64,000 bases of DNA from Paraburkholderia sp. BCC1886. GTDB taxonomy: Bacteria > Pseudomonadota > Gammaproteobacteria > Burkholderiales > Burkholderiaceae. Positions 18,497 to 26,122 of this stretch are shown here, piece after piece. A model generated the notes under the pieces. It was not told the DNA's origin. It was given only the letters and a program-made list of their open reading frames with translations, and ran no database searches. The translations under genes were made by a program, and so were the position numbers. Position 1 is the stretch's first letter; every line of letters begins with the position of its first letter. The DNA is taken from positions 62,001-126,000 of the forward strand of contig NZ_CAAJGK010000045.1 in NCBI RefSeq assembly GCF_900996245.1, written 5' to 3'.

Positions 18497-19429
18497 TTAG
18501 CGCGCATACCAGAGACCATGGTCATACAGGATGGCGAGCACTTTCGCGTCCTCGGCCGCGCCCGGTGCGAGCGTGTTTGCGACCGCCAGACACGCGGCCG
18601 TCGTATTGCCCACCAGATAACCCGTGCTGCGCGCCAACGCTTTGCGCGTATCCAGCACGGCTTCGTAGTCGACCGTTCTGACGTCGTCGATCAGACTCCA
18701 GTCCAGAAACGGTGGCGCAACGCCAACCGCCATACCTTCCAGCTTGTGTTCAGTGAAGACGCCGCGGCGCGAGTCGCAGCCTTGCGGCTCGACCAGCACG
18801 ACTTCCACCGTATAACCCGCCGACTTCAATGCCTTCGCGATTCCAACCAGGCTCGCGCCGGTGCCCGCGCACGCAACGAATGTCAGTTTCTTGACGCGCG
18901 GCCAGGCCTGGAGTTGTGCGACGATTTCCGGACCGGTCTCCAGTTCATGCGCGGCGACGCTCGCGGCATTGCGAAACTGGTCGGTGTAGAAATAGCTGCG
19001 CTGCAATTCCTGCTGGTTTTGCAGATGCCATTCCACGACCTCGCGCGGCGACGCGCCGCGTTCCAGCATCTCGAGGCCGATCAGCCGCGCGCCGAACAAT
19101 TCGAGGCAGCGGCGTTTGACGGGACTGAAGCTCAAACCCACCGCGAGTTCGACGGGGACATCGTGCGCCCGGCACGCAATCGCCAGGCCGAAGCCAAAGT
19201 TGCCGCCCGTTTTTTCGATGACGGTGGTGTGTCCCGGCACGATCTCGCCGCTGTCGAGCCCGCTTCTCACGATAAAGCGCGCAGCCCGGACTTTGTGACT
19301 GCCGCCCGCGTTGTCGCCTTCGAACTTGAGCAGCATGCCGGGTTGTACTTCGCGGAGTGGCGTAATCGTGTCGCCCTGAATCTCGAACGCGGGCGAGGCG
19401 TCATGTCTATCCATTAAAGCGGGCGTCAT
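18497..19429 (-). CDS. Fold-type II PLP enzyme, O-acetylserine sulfhydrylase/lyase-like
   Basis: 310 aa from the ATG at 19429. The fold is that of cysteine synthase/threonine synthase: a Lys in NAGGSHKVRAA that should hold PLP, a phosphate/substrate loop EKTGGNFGFG in place of the usual TSGNTG, and a Gly-rich CAGTGASLVG in place of GTGGT. The differences suggest beta-replacement or elimination on a substrate other than plain sulfide plus O-acetylserine. The start overlaps the MFS stop (ATGA). It is last of an operon that begins with a serine-acetyltransferase-like gene, so O-acetylserine is the natural candidate substrate. Exact reaction unknown. An alternative start is at 19414. Confidence 0.83.
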   Translation of the reverse strand: MTPALMDRHDASPAFEIQGDTITPLREVQPGMLLKFEGDNAGGSHKVRAARFIVRSGLDSGEIVPGHTTVIEKTGGNFGFGLAIACRAHDVPVELAVGLSFSPVKRRCLELFGARLIGLEMLERGASPREVVEWHLQNQQELQRSYFYTDQFRNAASVAAHELETGPEIVAQLQAWPRVKKLTFVACAGTGASLVGIAKALKSAGYTVEVVLVEPQGCDSRRGVFTEHKLEGMAVGVAPPFLDWSLIDDVRTVDYEAVLDTRKALARSTGYLVGNTTAACLAVANTLAPGAAEDAKVLAILYDHGLWYAR

Positions 19430-20685
19430 GATCCCAACGCCTCCCGAACCGGTTTGCGGTTTTCGCGCAGACCTGCCCACGTCATGCCCGCCGCGACGAC
19501 GCACAGCGCCAGACAGGCGAGATTGGTGTTGCGCCAGCCGATCGCGGCTTGCAGTATGGCCGGGGCGAACGCGCCGATGGTCGCGCAGATCGCGATGATG
19601 CAGTCGTTGATGCCTTGCAGACGATGGCGGTCGGCGTCGGTCAACGTGCTGGCGAGCAGTGCACCGCCGCCGACATAACCGAAGTTCCAGCCGACCCCGA
19701 GCAGGATCAGGCCGACGACGACCGTTTCGAAGCCGGTGCCCCATGCGCCCAACGCCGCCGATGCGGCCAGCAGCACATAACCGGCCATCAGCGTGTTGCG
19801 ATGACCCGCGCGGACCAGAATCGCGCCGGTCACGAACGACGGCGCGAACATCGCGACGACATGCCCCTGAATCGCCATCGAACTGCTGTCGAACGATACG
19901 CACATCGATTCCATCAGCAACGACGCCTGAACCATCAGCATGTTCATGATGAGATAGCTCAGCGCGGACGCGATGACGGCGACGGTCACAGGGGCCTGTC
20001 GCGTGGCCACGCCGTCTACGCCTGACGAAGCGGCAGCCTTCAAGCTGGAGAAACCGGAAGCAGTCGCCGTACTTACCCCAGCCGGCTTCCAGAGCCCCAT
20101 CAGTCCGATCGTCGCCAGCCCGAGCAGCACGAACGATGCATAGCACAAGGAAAATGCTGCAAAGCCCGCGACGTCCTTGAGTCCCATCGACATGAGCGGG
20201 CCCGTGATAGCCGCGACGACGCCGCCTCCCACCACGAACGACAGGCCCTTCGCGCGCAGATCCGGCGCGAGGCCGTCGACGGCAGCGAAGCGATAGAAGT
20301 TGGCGAATGCGACATATACGCCGAGCAGCGCGTGCGCGACGATCAATTGCGTGAAGCTGGCGCGCGCGATCGCGTCGTAGCCGATGCAGCCCGCCGCCAT
20401 CAGACAGAGTGCGCCGATCAGGAAGCCCGGCTTGCGGCCGCGACGACGCATGAAGCTGGCCGCCGGATACGTGGCAATGGCGACCGCCGCGAACTGCACG
20501 CCGTAGGGAACCGTGGCCCACGCCTGGCTCGGGGCCAGCTTGCCGCCCACCAATGCGGCGATCGTGACGGACACCACGGCCGCGGTCAGGTTGATGGCCT
20601 GGCACAGCGAGAGCAGGTAAGTCGCACCGGGTAATTTGCCGGACTCCAACGACGCGTTGAGCGGAGAAAGCGGCGCGCCGGTCAC
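19426..20685 (-). CDS. MFS transporter in the SAT/AlaX/PLP operon
   Basis: 419 aa from a GTG at 20685 that overlaps the preceding stop (GTGA), with GGAGGG seven bases upstream. An earlier in-frame ATG (20775) would lie inside the AlaX gene. About 12 hydrophobic segments are visible, with MRRRGRKPGFLIG as the loop 2-3 motif, GMTWAGLREN near the end, and WNFGYVGGGALLASTLTDADR typical of YbfB/YnfM-like MFS proteins. The position between an AlaX editing protein and a PLP enzyme suggests export of the amino-acid-like product. Direction and substrate are inferred. Confidence 0.85.
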   Translation of the reverse strand: MTGAPLSPLNASLESGKLPGATYLLSLCQAINLTAAVVSVTIAALVGGKLAPSQAWATVPYGVQFAAVAIATYPAASFMRRRGRKPGFLIGALCLMAAGCIGYDAIARASFTQLIVAHALLGVYVAFANFYRFAAVDGLAPDLRAKGLSFVVGGGVVAAITGPLMSMGLKDVAGFAAFSLCYASFVLLGLATIGLMGLWKPAGVSTATASGFSSLKAAASSGVDGVATRQAPVTVAVIASALSYLIMNMLMVQASLLMESMCVSFDSSSMAIQGHVVAMFAPSFVTGAILVRAGHRNTLMAGYVLLAASAALGAWGTGFETVVVGLILLGVGWNFGYVGGGALLASTLTDADRHRLQGINDCIIAICATIGAFAPAILQAAIGWRNTNLACLALCVVAAGMTWAGLRENRKPVREALGS

Positions 20686-21497
20686 GATGTCCCTCCGCCT
20701 GAATGACCAGGCTGCGGCCCTGCATGCCCGGTATGAAAAGGCGCAATGTCGAAAGCCGCCTGCTCGAACTGACACGACAGCCGTTCCTTGCCGGCGCCCA
20801 TGCTTTTACGGCGCACGGCGATACGGCCGATGGGCGCGGTATTGCCGATATGGGTGCCCCCGCAAGGCATGGTGTGAGCCTCGCACTCCCAGTAGCGCGC
20901 GTCGATATGCTCGGGATGTGCATACGTGAGCACCGCGTTGCCTCGTGCGACGAACTCGTTCGCTATCTGCTCGACGGCCCGCACCTCGTCCAGCGAGAAG
21001 CGCTGCTCGACGCCGAAATCGAAGCGCGCGCCGTCGGGCCGGATATGACAGCCGAGCGTCCAGTCGATAGCGTCGGGGCGAACTTGCGCGACCCCGAGAT
21101 AAAGCAGATGCGATGCGGTGTGACTCAACGACAGTTGCGCGCGACGGAGCACGTCGATACTGATCTGAACTTCGTCGCCGGTTTTCAACCCGGCGAGCAA
21201 AGGCACGTCGTCGGGATGAACGACATGTTCGATCACCCCGTCGAGTTGAATGTCCGGAAAGCCTGGGATAGTCGCTCGCTTGCCGTACATCTTGCGCGCG
21301 TGGATAAATCGGATCGATTCGCCGCTCACAAGCTCGAGTGTGCCGACGTCCGCTTCCTGGCCGCCGCCTTCGGGGTAGGCGACGGTTGCGGCCAGCTCGA
21401 CGTAATCGCTGCCGACTTTCGTCACGGTGGAGCTGGTTTGGTACAAAAAAGCGTCCGAGTAATAAAGCCGCTCGGTACAACGGGAAATGGACAGCAT
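20682..21497 (-). CDS. AlaX-type stand-alone tRNA-editing protein
   Basis: 271 aa, similar to the editing half of alanyl-tRNA synthetase. It has the second-domain core SLSHTASHLL (HxxxH) and MPCGGTHIGN (CxxxH), the four zinc ligands of the AlaRS/ThrRS editing site, plus the AlaRS-like VAYPEGGGQEADVG N-terminal beta-barrel. There is no aminoacylation core. Such proteins hydrolyse Ser-tRNA(Ala) or Gly-tRNA(Ala) and related mischarged tRNAs. It lies 32 bp after the serine-acetyltransferase-like gene and overlaps the MFS start by 4 bp. The last 20 residues (HTGHAGPQPGHSGGG) are low-complexity. Confidence 0.9.
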   Translation of the reverse strand: MLSISRCTERLYYSDAFLYQTSSTVTKVGSDYVELAATVAYPEGGGQEADVGTLELVSGESIRFIHARKMYGKRATIPGFPDIQLDGVIEHVVHPDDVPLLAGLKTGDEVQISIDVLRRAQLSLSHTASHLLYLGVAQVRPDAIDWTLGCHIRPDGARFDFGVEQRFSLDEVRAVEQIANEFVARGNAVLTYAHPEHIDARYWECEAHTMPCGGTHIGNTAPIGRIAVRRKSMGAGKERLSCQFEQAAFDIAPFHTGHAGPQPGHSGGGTS

Positions 21498-21529
21498 GGT
21501 TGAAAGAACCTCGCGTTGAGCAGAGCGCC

Positions 21530-22384
21530 TTAAGCGCGGCAGCCGGCCGTGGCGGCGCGAACGACCTGGTTTTCGGATCGCAGCGTGACGACGGAATTGG
21601 CCGGAATGGTCTGGGTGACGCAGCAGTGCGTGCCGATGAACACGTCGTCGCCGATCAGGATGTTGCCGAACACGCGCGCGAAGGCGCCGACCTGCACGCG
21701 ATTGCCGAGCGTGGGATGACGCCGCACCGATGGATTGCCCGCCATGCCTGCCGCGCCCAACGTGACGCCGCCGAGCAGATAGCAGTCGTCACCCAGCACG
21801 CTGGTCTCGCCGATCACCGTGCCCCAGCCGTGATCGAGCACGAAGCGCTTGCCGATCGTGCAGCGCGGATGGATTTCCGCGCCCGAGAGCAGCTTGCCGC
21901 GATTCGACACGAGCAACGCATACGACTCGAAGCCGTCCGCGCCGTGCGGGTCTGCATTCGCCATGGAGATCAAAGCGCTGGCCAGCCGGTAGTGGAGGAT
22001 GGCCTTGTAGGACGTCGAGCCGGTGAGCGTGACGTTCCACGAGCCTTGTTGCGCGGGGTCTTTGACGACGAACGCCGTGAGGTCTTCATAGGCGTCGACG
22101 CAGGCAAGCGCGAAGCAGGGATGCGCGAAGATTCTGCGGGTGGCGGCGGGCGGCGCGCATTCCATGAGCGCGGCGCGCAGCAGGCTGGTGACGGCTAGAA
22201 GGGGTTCTGAACCGGAAGCGGTGCTGGACGGATCGACAGGACCGACAGGACCGACAGGACCGACAGGATCGACAGGATCGACAGGAAAATGCGCAGTGGT
22301 TGCCGCGAGGCCGGTGCGGTCACCACCCGTGATGAGCGATGCAGCAACGCTCGATTCGGATTGCGTAACTAGGACGTCTCTCAT
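21530..22384 (-). CDS. Serine O-acetyltransferase-like protein (CysE family)
   Basis: 284 aa. The C-terminal two-thirds is CysE-like: an alpha-helical segment (SYKAILHYRLASALIS), then left-handed beta-helix hexapeptides including GAEIHPRCTIGKRFVLDHG, TVIGETSVLGDDCYLLGGVTLG and IGDDVFIGTHC. The His of DHGWGTVIGET and the GAEIHP His match the CysE active site. The N-terminal ~55 residues are non-conserved and carry PVDPVDPVGPVGPVGPVDP, encoded by six 9-bp repeats. No good ribosome site precedes the ATG, so the true start could lie inside. It heads the AlaX-MFS-PLP operon, which argues for a dedicated rather than housekeeping role. Confidence 0.88.
   Translation of the reverse strand: MRDVLVTQSESSVAASLITGGDRTGLAATTAHFPVDPVDPVGPVGPVGPVDPSSTASGSEPLLAVTSLLRAALMECAPPAATRRIFAHPCFALACVDAYEDLTAFVVKDPAQQGSWNVTLTGSTSYKAILHYRLASALISMANADPHGADGFESYALLVSNRGKLLSGAEIHPRCTIGKRFVLDHGWGTVIGETSVLGDDCYLLGGVTLGAAGMAGNPSVRRHPTLGNRVQVGAFARVFGNILIGDDVFIGTHCCVTQTIPANSVVTLRSENQVVRAATAGCRA
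22231..22284. repeat. Six tandem 9-bp units in the 5' part of the SAT-like gene
   Basis: Unit GAYCGACAG (minus strand CTGTCGRTC) repeated six times, encoding Val-Asp/Gly-Pro steps. The 9-bp period keeps the reading frame if copies are gained or lost, so only the length of the linker would vary between strains. Confidence 0.92.
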
Positions 22385-22494
22385 GACTTATAGGAATTTT
22401 TTAGATGAACATAGGATTACCTATCGATAAGTTTGCCTCATTCAATCGCCGCATTGGTGTGCGAAATTTCCCAAATTAGAGAGCGTGCAGAAGC
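22385..22494 (-). promoter_or_regulatory. Promoter region of the SAT-AlaX-MFS-PLP operon
   Basis: 110 bp, clearly AT-richer than the flanking genes. On the minus strand a TTGAAT hexamer is followed about 17 bases later by AT-rich sequence (TAGGTAAT) and includes the palindrome TATCGATA. It is the only non-coding gap upstream of the operon. The -35/-10 assignment is by eye and weak. Confidence 0.4.
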
Positions 22495-23712
22495 TCAGCC
22501 GGACACGGCCATGCGTTGCGTGCGCCGCTCGATCAGCACCGACCACAGCGTCAGCAACAGTGCGCCGATCGCGATCGCGACGCCCACCCAAGGCAGGCGC
22601 GTAAGCGGCGCACCCGCGCCGATCGACAGGCCGCCGAGCCACGCGCCGGTCGCATTGCCGAGATTGAACGCCCCCTGGTTCAGCGTCGAGGCGAGATTCG
22701 GCGCCCGACTCGCTCGATCGACGATCAGGATCTGCAGCGGCGGCACGATGGCGAAGGCGAGCACGCCCCACACGAAGATCGTGATCATTGCCGGAATGCG
22801 CGCGTGCATGGTGCCGGCGAAGATCGTCAGGATCATCACGATGGCGAACAGAAACGTCACCAGAGACGGCATCAGCCGCCAGTCGGCGAGCTTGCCGCCG
22901 AGCGTGCTGCCGACCGTCAGGCCGAGCCCGAACAGCAGCAGCACGAGCGTGACGGCATGCGGCGTCAGACCGGTCACGTCCTCGAGAATCGGCGTGATGT
23001 AGGTGAAGGTGGAGAACAGGCTCGCCGAGGCCAGCACGCTAATGGCGAGCACCATCAGCACCTGCGGGTTTTTCAGCACGCCGAACTCGCGCAGCAGACT
23101 CGCTTTCTGCATCTCGATTTTGGCCGGCAGACACACGGCGAGCGCGATGGCCGCGAGCACGCCGATCACGGTCACCGCCCAGAAAGTCGCGCGCCAGCCG
23201 ACCGCCTGGCCCAGCGCGGTGCCGAGCGGTACGCCGAGCACGTTGGCGAGCGTCAGGCCGGTGAACATCAGCGCAATCGCTTGCGCGCGGCGATTCGGCG
23301 CGACCAGTCCGGCGGCCACTACCGAGCCGATGCCGAAGAACGCGCCATGACAGAACGCCGTGACGATGCGCGCGGCCATCAGCACGGCATAACCCGGCGC
23401 CGTCGCGCACAGCACGTTGCCGACGATGAACACGCCGATCAGGCTCAGCAACGCCTTCTTGCGCGGCAGATTGGCGACGGCGATCGCGACGATCGGCGCA
23501 CCGATCGTGACCCCGAGCGCATACGCCGAGACCAGCATGCCCGCTGCGGGAATGGAGACCGACAGGTCGCGCGCGACATCGGGCAGCAAACCCATGATCA
23601 CGAATTCGGTGGTGCCGATGCCGAACGCGGCTACGGCAAGAGCGAGCAGGGGTAGGGGCATGGTGAGCGAGGAAGCGTCGGCGCGGGAGGTGCGCATGGT
23701 CGGGATGAGCAT
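22495..23712 (-). CDS. MFS sugar/drug efflux transporter, AraJ/YdhP-like
   Basis: 405 aa from the ATG at 23712. Twelve helices with LLALAVAAFGIGTTEFVIMGLLPDVARDL at the start (the GTTEFV..GLLP motif is typical of the AraJ/NepI/YdhP DHA1 group), MAARIVTAFCHGAFFGIGSVVA and GVPLGTALGQAVGWRATFW (antiporter motif C region). It probably exports sugars, nucleosides or drugs in exchange for protons. It lies upstream of the SAT-like operon in the same direction with a 110-bp gap, so it could share or read into that unit, but a separate promoter is likely. Confidence 0.9.
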   Translation of the reverse strand: MLIPTMRTSRADASSLTMPLPLLALAVAAFGIGTTEFVIMGLLPDVARDLSVSIPAAGMLVSAYALGVTIGAPIVAIAVANLPRKKALLSLIGVFIVGNVLCATAPGYAVLMAARIVTAFCHGAFFGIGSVVAAGLVAPNRRAQAIALMFTGLTLANVLGVPLGTALGQAVGWRATFWAVTVIGVLAAIALAVCLPAKIEMQKASLLREFGVLKNPQVLMVLAISVLASASLFSTFTYITPILEDVTGLTPHAVTLVLLLFGLGLTVGSTLGGKLADWRLMPSLVTFLFAIVMILTIFAGTMHARIPAMITIFVWGVLAFAIVPPLQILIVDRASRAPNLASTLNQGAFNLGNATGAWLGGLSIGAGAPLTRLPWVGVAIAIGALLLTLWSVLIERRTQRMAVSG

Positions 23713-23866
23713 GCAGGCACCTTGCGAGGTCAAGGCAGTGGGGAATTCTACCCAGGTCGAAATGGGCCTGCCGGGCAGCGGCACCGGGTGATACCGTGCA
23801 TGACCGGCTGCAAAACGTGCGCTCGCGCACACCGGTCCGTCGATGCATGGCGGTTAATACACACAC

Positions 23867-24616
23867 GTGTCATCCAGGTTTCACAATCGCCTCGTAGCGT
23901 GGGCGGTCTATTCGTGCGCTGGCGTCGCCTGCCAGCTTTGCCGGCTTTTTGCTGGCTTTCCAAGCCTTTCAAGCCTGCCCAGCCTGTTCCGTTTTTCGAG
24001 CCCGACTTTGCCCGTTATTCCGCCCTTTTCGTCCGGTCCATTGCACACGAACCCATTGGCCGATGCCGTTCCCGTTCCCGAAACCGTCTGGACCGTGCCG
24101 CTGCCCGATCATCCCTGGTACGACCACGTGTGCCTGAAACGGGTGTTCGTCACCGACGGCACGCGTCATCAGGTGGTGCTCGTCGACGCGCGCAAGCTGC
24201 TCGTCTGCGCGGATCGCGACAATACGGACTACGTGCTCAAGCCGGTCGCCGAATGGCATTCGGGCAAGGTGCGCGGCATCCGCGAGTTTCTCGATCCGGA
24301 GAACCCGCGGATTCCGCCGATGCCCTACGTGACCATCTCGACGCGTCGCGCGTCCGGTCTGCTGGGCTGGCTCGGACTGGAGCGCGAAGGGGTGGTGGCG
24401 TTTCGCAACGGACAGCATCGCGCGCGCTATCTGGCGGGGGCGGGCGCGCGCTGGTTTCCGGTGGAGGTTCACGAACGCGAAGCCGCGTTGCTGCATGAAA
24501 TGTGCGGTGCCGCCGACGATGCGCGCACGGCGATCCGCCCGGTCACGTTGCCGGCGGTGCCCCAGCCGGGCGCCGCGGGCAGCGCGGGCGGCAAGCCCGG
24601 CAAAGGCGCCGCCTAA
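23867..24616 (+). CDS. Plasmid fertility inhibition factor-like protein (ParB/Srx-like)
   Basis: Up to 249 aa. The first ~65 residues are low-complexity (Pro/Leu/Phe/Ser) and may not be translated. The start is uncertain: GTG at 23867 or a TTG near 24007; the protein-like core begins near 24060. The core has WYDHVCLKRVFV, VLVDARKLLVCAD and, near residues 181-205, AFRNGQHRARYLAGAGARWFPVEVHE. The last resembles the DGxHR...lGa..vPV.V motif of ParB/Srx-fold proteins. I recall Burkholderia proteins of this look annotated as plasmid fertility inhibition factors (Osa/FiwA group), which block conjugative transfer of other plasmids. The C-terminal tail is Gly/Ala-rich. Its stop overlaps that of the convergent dehydrogenase gene. 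Confidence 0.6.
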   Translation: MSSRFHNRLVAWAVYSCAGVACQLCRLFAGFPSLSSLPSLFRFSSPTLPVIPPFSSGPLHTNPLADAVPVPETVWTVPLPDHPWYDHVCLKRVFVTDGTRHQVVLVDARKLLVCADRDNTDYVLKPVAEWHSGKVRGIREFLDPENPRIPPMPYVTISTRRASGLLGWLGLEREGVVAFRNGQHRARYLAGAGARWFPVEVHEREAALLHEMCGAADDARTAIRPVTLPAVPQPGAAGSAGGKPGKGAA

Positions 24617-25611
24617 CTCCGTGCGCTCACCTCGTTGCGCGGCGCACCCGCCCGCCACGCGGCCACGTTGCCGAGCGTGGTCTGGGCAATCTCGTTCATC
24701 GCCTCGCGCGTGAAGAACGCCTGGTGCGCGGTGACTATCACGTTCGGGAACATCAGAAGCCGCGCCAGCACGTCGTCTTGCAGCGGCGCGTGCGAGTGGT
24801 CTTCGAAAAACAGGCCGCCTTCTTCCTCGTACACATCGAGCCCGAGATGGCCGAGCTGGCCGTCTTTCAGTGCGCCGACCAGCGCCTGGCTTTCGACCAG
24901 ACCGCCGCGACCGGTATTGATAAGCATCGCGCCGCGCTTCATTTTCGCGAGCGCGGGGCCGCCGATCAGGTGATAAGTGGACGGCACCAGCGGACAGTGC
25001 AGGCTCACCACGTCCGACTCGGCCAGTAGCGTATCGAGCGGCACGTAGCGCGCGCCGAGCGCCAGCAGGTCGTCGGCCGGTGTGCCGGGATCGTGCGCGA
25101 GCACCTGCATGCCGAAGCCCGCCATGATGCGGCCGAACACGCGGCCGATCATGCCGGTGCCGATCACGCCCACCGTCTTGCCGTGCAGATCGAAGCCGAG
25201 CAGCCCATGCAGCGAAAAGTCGCCTTCGCGGGTGCGTGCGACAGCGCGCGGCAAACGCCGGTTCAGCGCGAGGACCAGGCCAACCGCATGTTCGGCGACC
25301 GCGTGCGGCGAGTAAGCCGGCACTCGTGCGACCGGCATGCCGAGCGCGGCCGCCGCGGCGAGATCGACGTGATTGAAGCCTGCCGAGCGCAGCGCGATCA
25401 TGCGCGTGCCGCCTTCGTGAAGCCGGGCAAGCACGGCCGCGTCGACGCGGTCGTTGACGAACGGGCAGACCACCTCGTACCCACGCGCGAGGACCGCGGT
25501 TTCCTCGTCGAGACGCGAATCCTGGAAATGCAACTCATAGCCGTGCATGGCGTTGGCTTCGGTGAACGTGTCGCGGTCGTACTGGCGGCTGCTGAACAGG
25601 ATGATGCGCAT
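24613..25611 (-). CDS. ldhA: D-2-hydroxyacid dehydrogenase, D-lactate dehydrogenase type
   Basis: 332 aa NAD-dependent enzyme of the D-isomer 2-hydroxyacid dehydrogenase family. It has the substrate loop ALRSAGFNHVDL with its catalytic-region Arg, the nucleotide-binding VGVIGTGMIGRVFGRI, NTGRGGLVE (catalytic Arg region) and TAHQAFFT with the catalytic His. DVYEEEGGLFFEDHS is characteristic of fermentative D-LDH (LdhA), which reduces pyruvate to D-lactate. Single gene, convergent and overlapping by 4 bp with the preceding plus-strand gene. Confidence 0.9.
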   Translation of the reverse strand: MRIILFSSRQYDRDTFTEANAMHGYELHFQDSRLDEETAVLARGYEVVCPFVNDRVDAAVLARLHEGGTRMIALRSAGFNHVDLAAAAALGMPVARVPAYSPHAVAEHAVGLVLALNRRLPRAVARTREGDFSLHGLLGFDLHGKTVGVIGTGMIGRVFGRIMAGFGMQVLAHDPGTPADDLLALGARYVPLDTLLAESDVVSLHCPLVPSTYHLIGGPALAKMKRGAMLINTGRGGLVESQALVGALKDGQLGHLGLDVYEEEGGLFFEDHSHAPLQDDVLARLLMFPNVIVTAHQAFFTREAMNEIAQTTLGNVAAWRAGAPRNEVSARS

Positions 25612-26122
25612 GGCGGACTCCGCAAGGCTTCGGAAGAAGGCTTAGATGTTATTCCCGACGTTTCGCCAAATCTTATTGCATATGCACATTACATTTGGCA
25701 TCAGCCAGATGCTGCCTTTTTCGAGAATAGATTCGCCTCAACTGCAAATAATATTGACAGCTGCGCCGAAATGCCATATTTATTAAACGCTGCAATTTAA
25801 GAAAAGCATGTTCATTCATGCAAAAAAGATTGGCCATCCGCAAATGTCATTTTCAAGGCGTTAGGCAACTTCGCGAGGAAAGTATGACTGTCGAGCCATC
25901 CAGAAGGCGCCTGCGCGCCGCTGTCGCAATGCGGCATTATGTCCGGCCGCGTGCGGTTTTTGCTCTTTACGCGTTCCCATTTTCAGTCAATTCTGTTTTC
26001 ACCCAATAATCGATGCAGGTTGATTAATTCACCGGACATAATGGCGCCGGCTGGATCGACACGCGCCCGGTAATTGGGTATTCAGTTCTTTTTTAATTAA
26101 TCGATAACGACCGCGAGACAAT
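25612..26122. other. AT-rich intergenic region upstream of the aspT pair
   Basis: About 510 bp between divergent genes. Much of 25640-25880 and 26010-26110 is far more AT-rich than the window average. It should hold the promoters of ldhA and of the aspT-aspT-asD operon. One 63-codon plus frame at 25818-26009 has no family resemblance and is not called. No clear operator palindrome or hairpin terminator was found. Confidence 0.6.

Noticed and set aside
22231..22284. Possible CRISPR-like repeat
   Set aside because: 9-bp units without spacers, inside a coding region. It is a simple tandem repeat.
18497..22384. D-cycloserine biosynthesis cluster
   Set aside because: An acetyltransferase, PLP enzyme and transporter are shared with that pathway, but the haem hydroxylase, arginase-like, racemase and ATP-grasp ligase genes are absent.
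25818..26009. 63-codon plus frame in the AT-rich region
   Set aside because: Mixed codon use, no ribosome site next to its ATG, and no domain.
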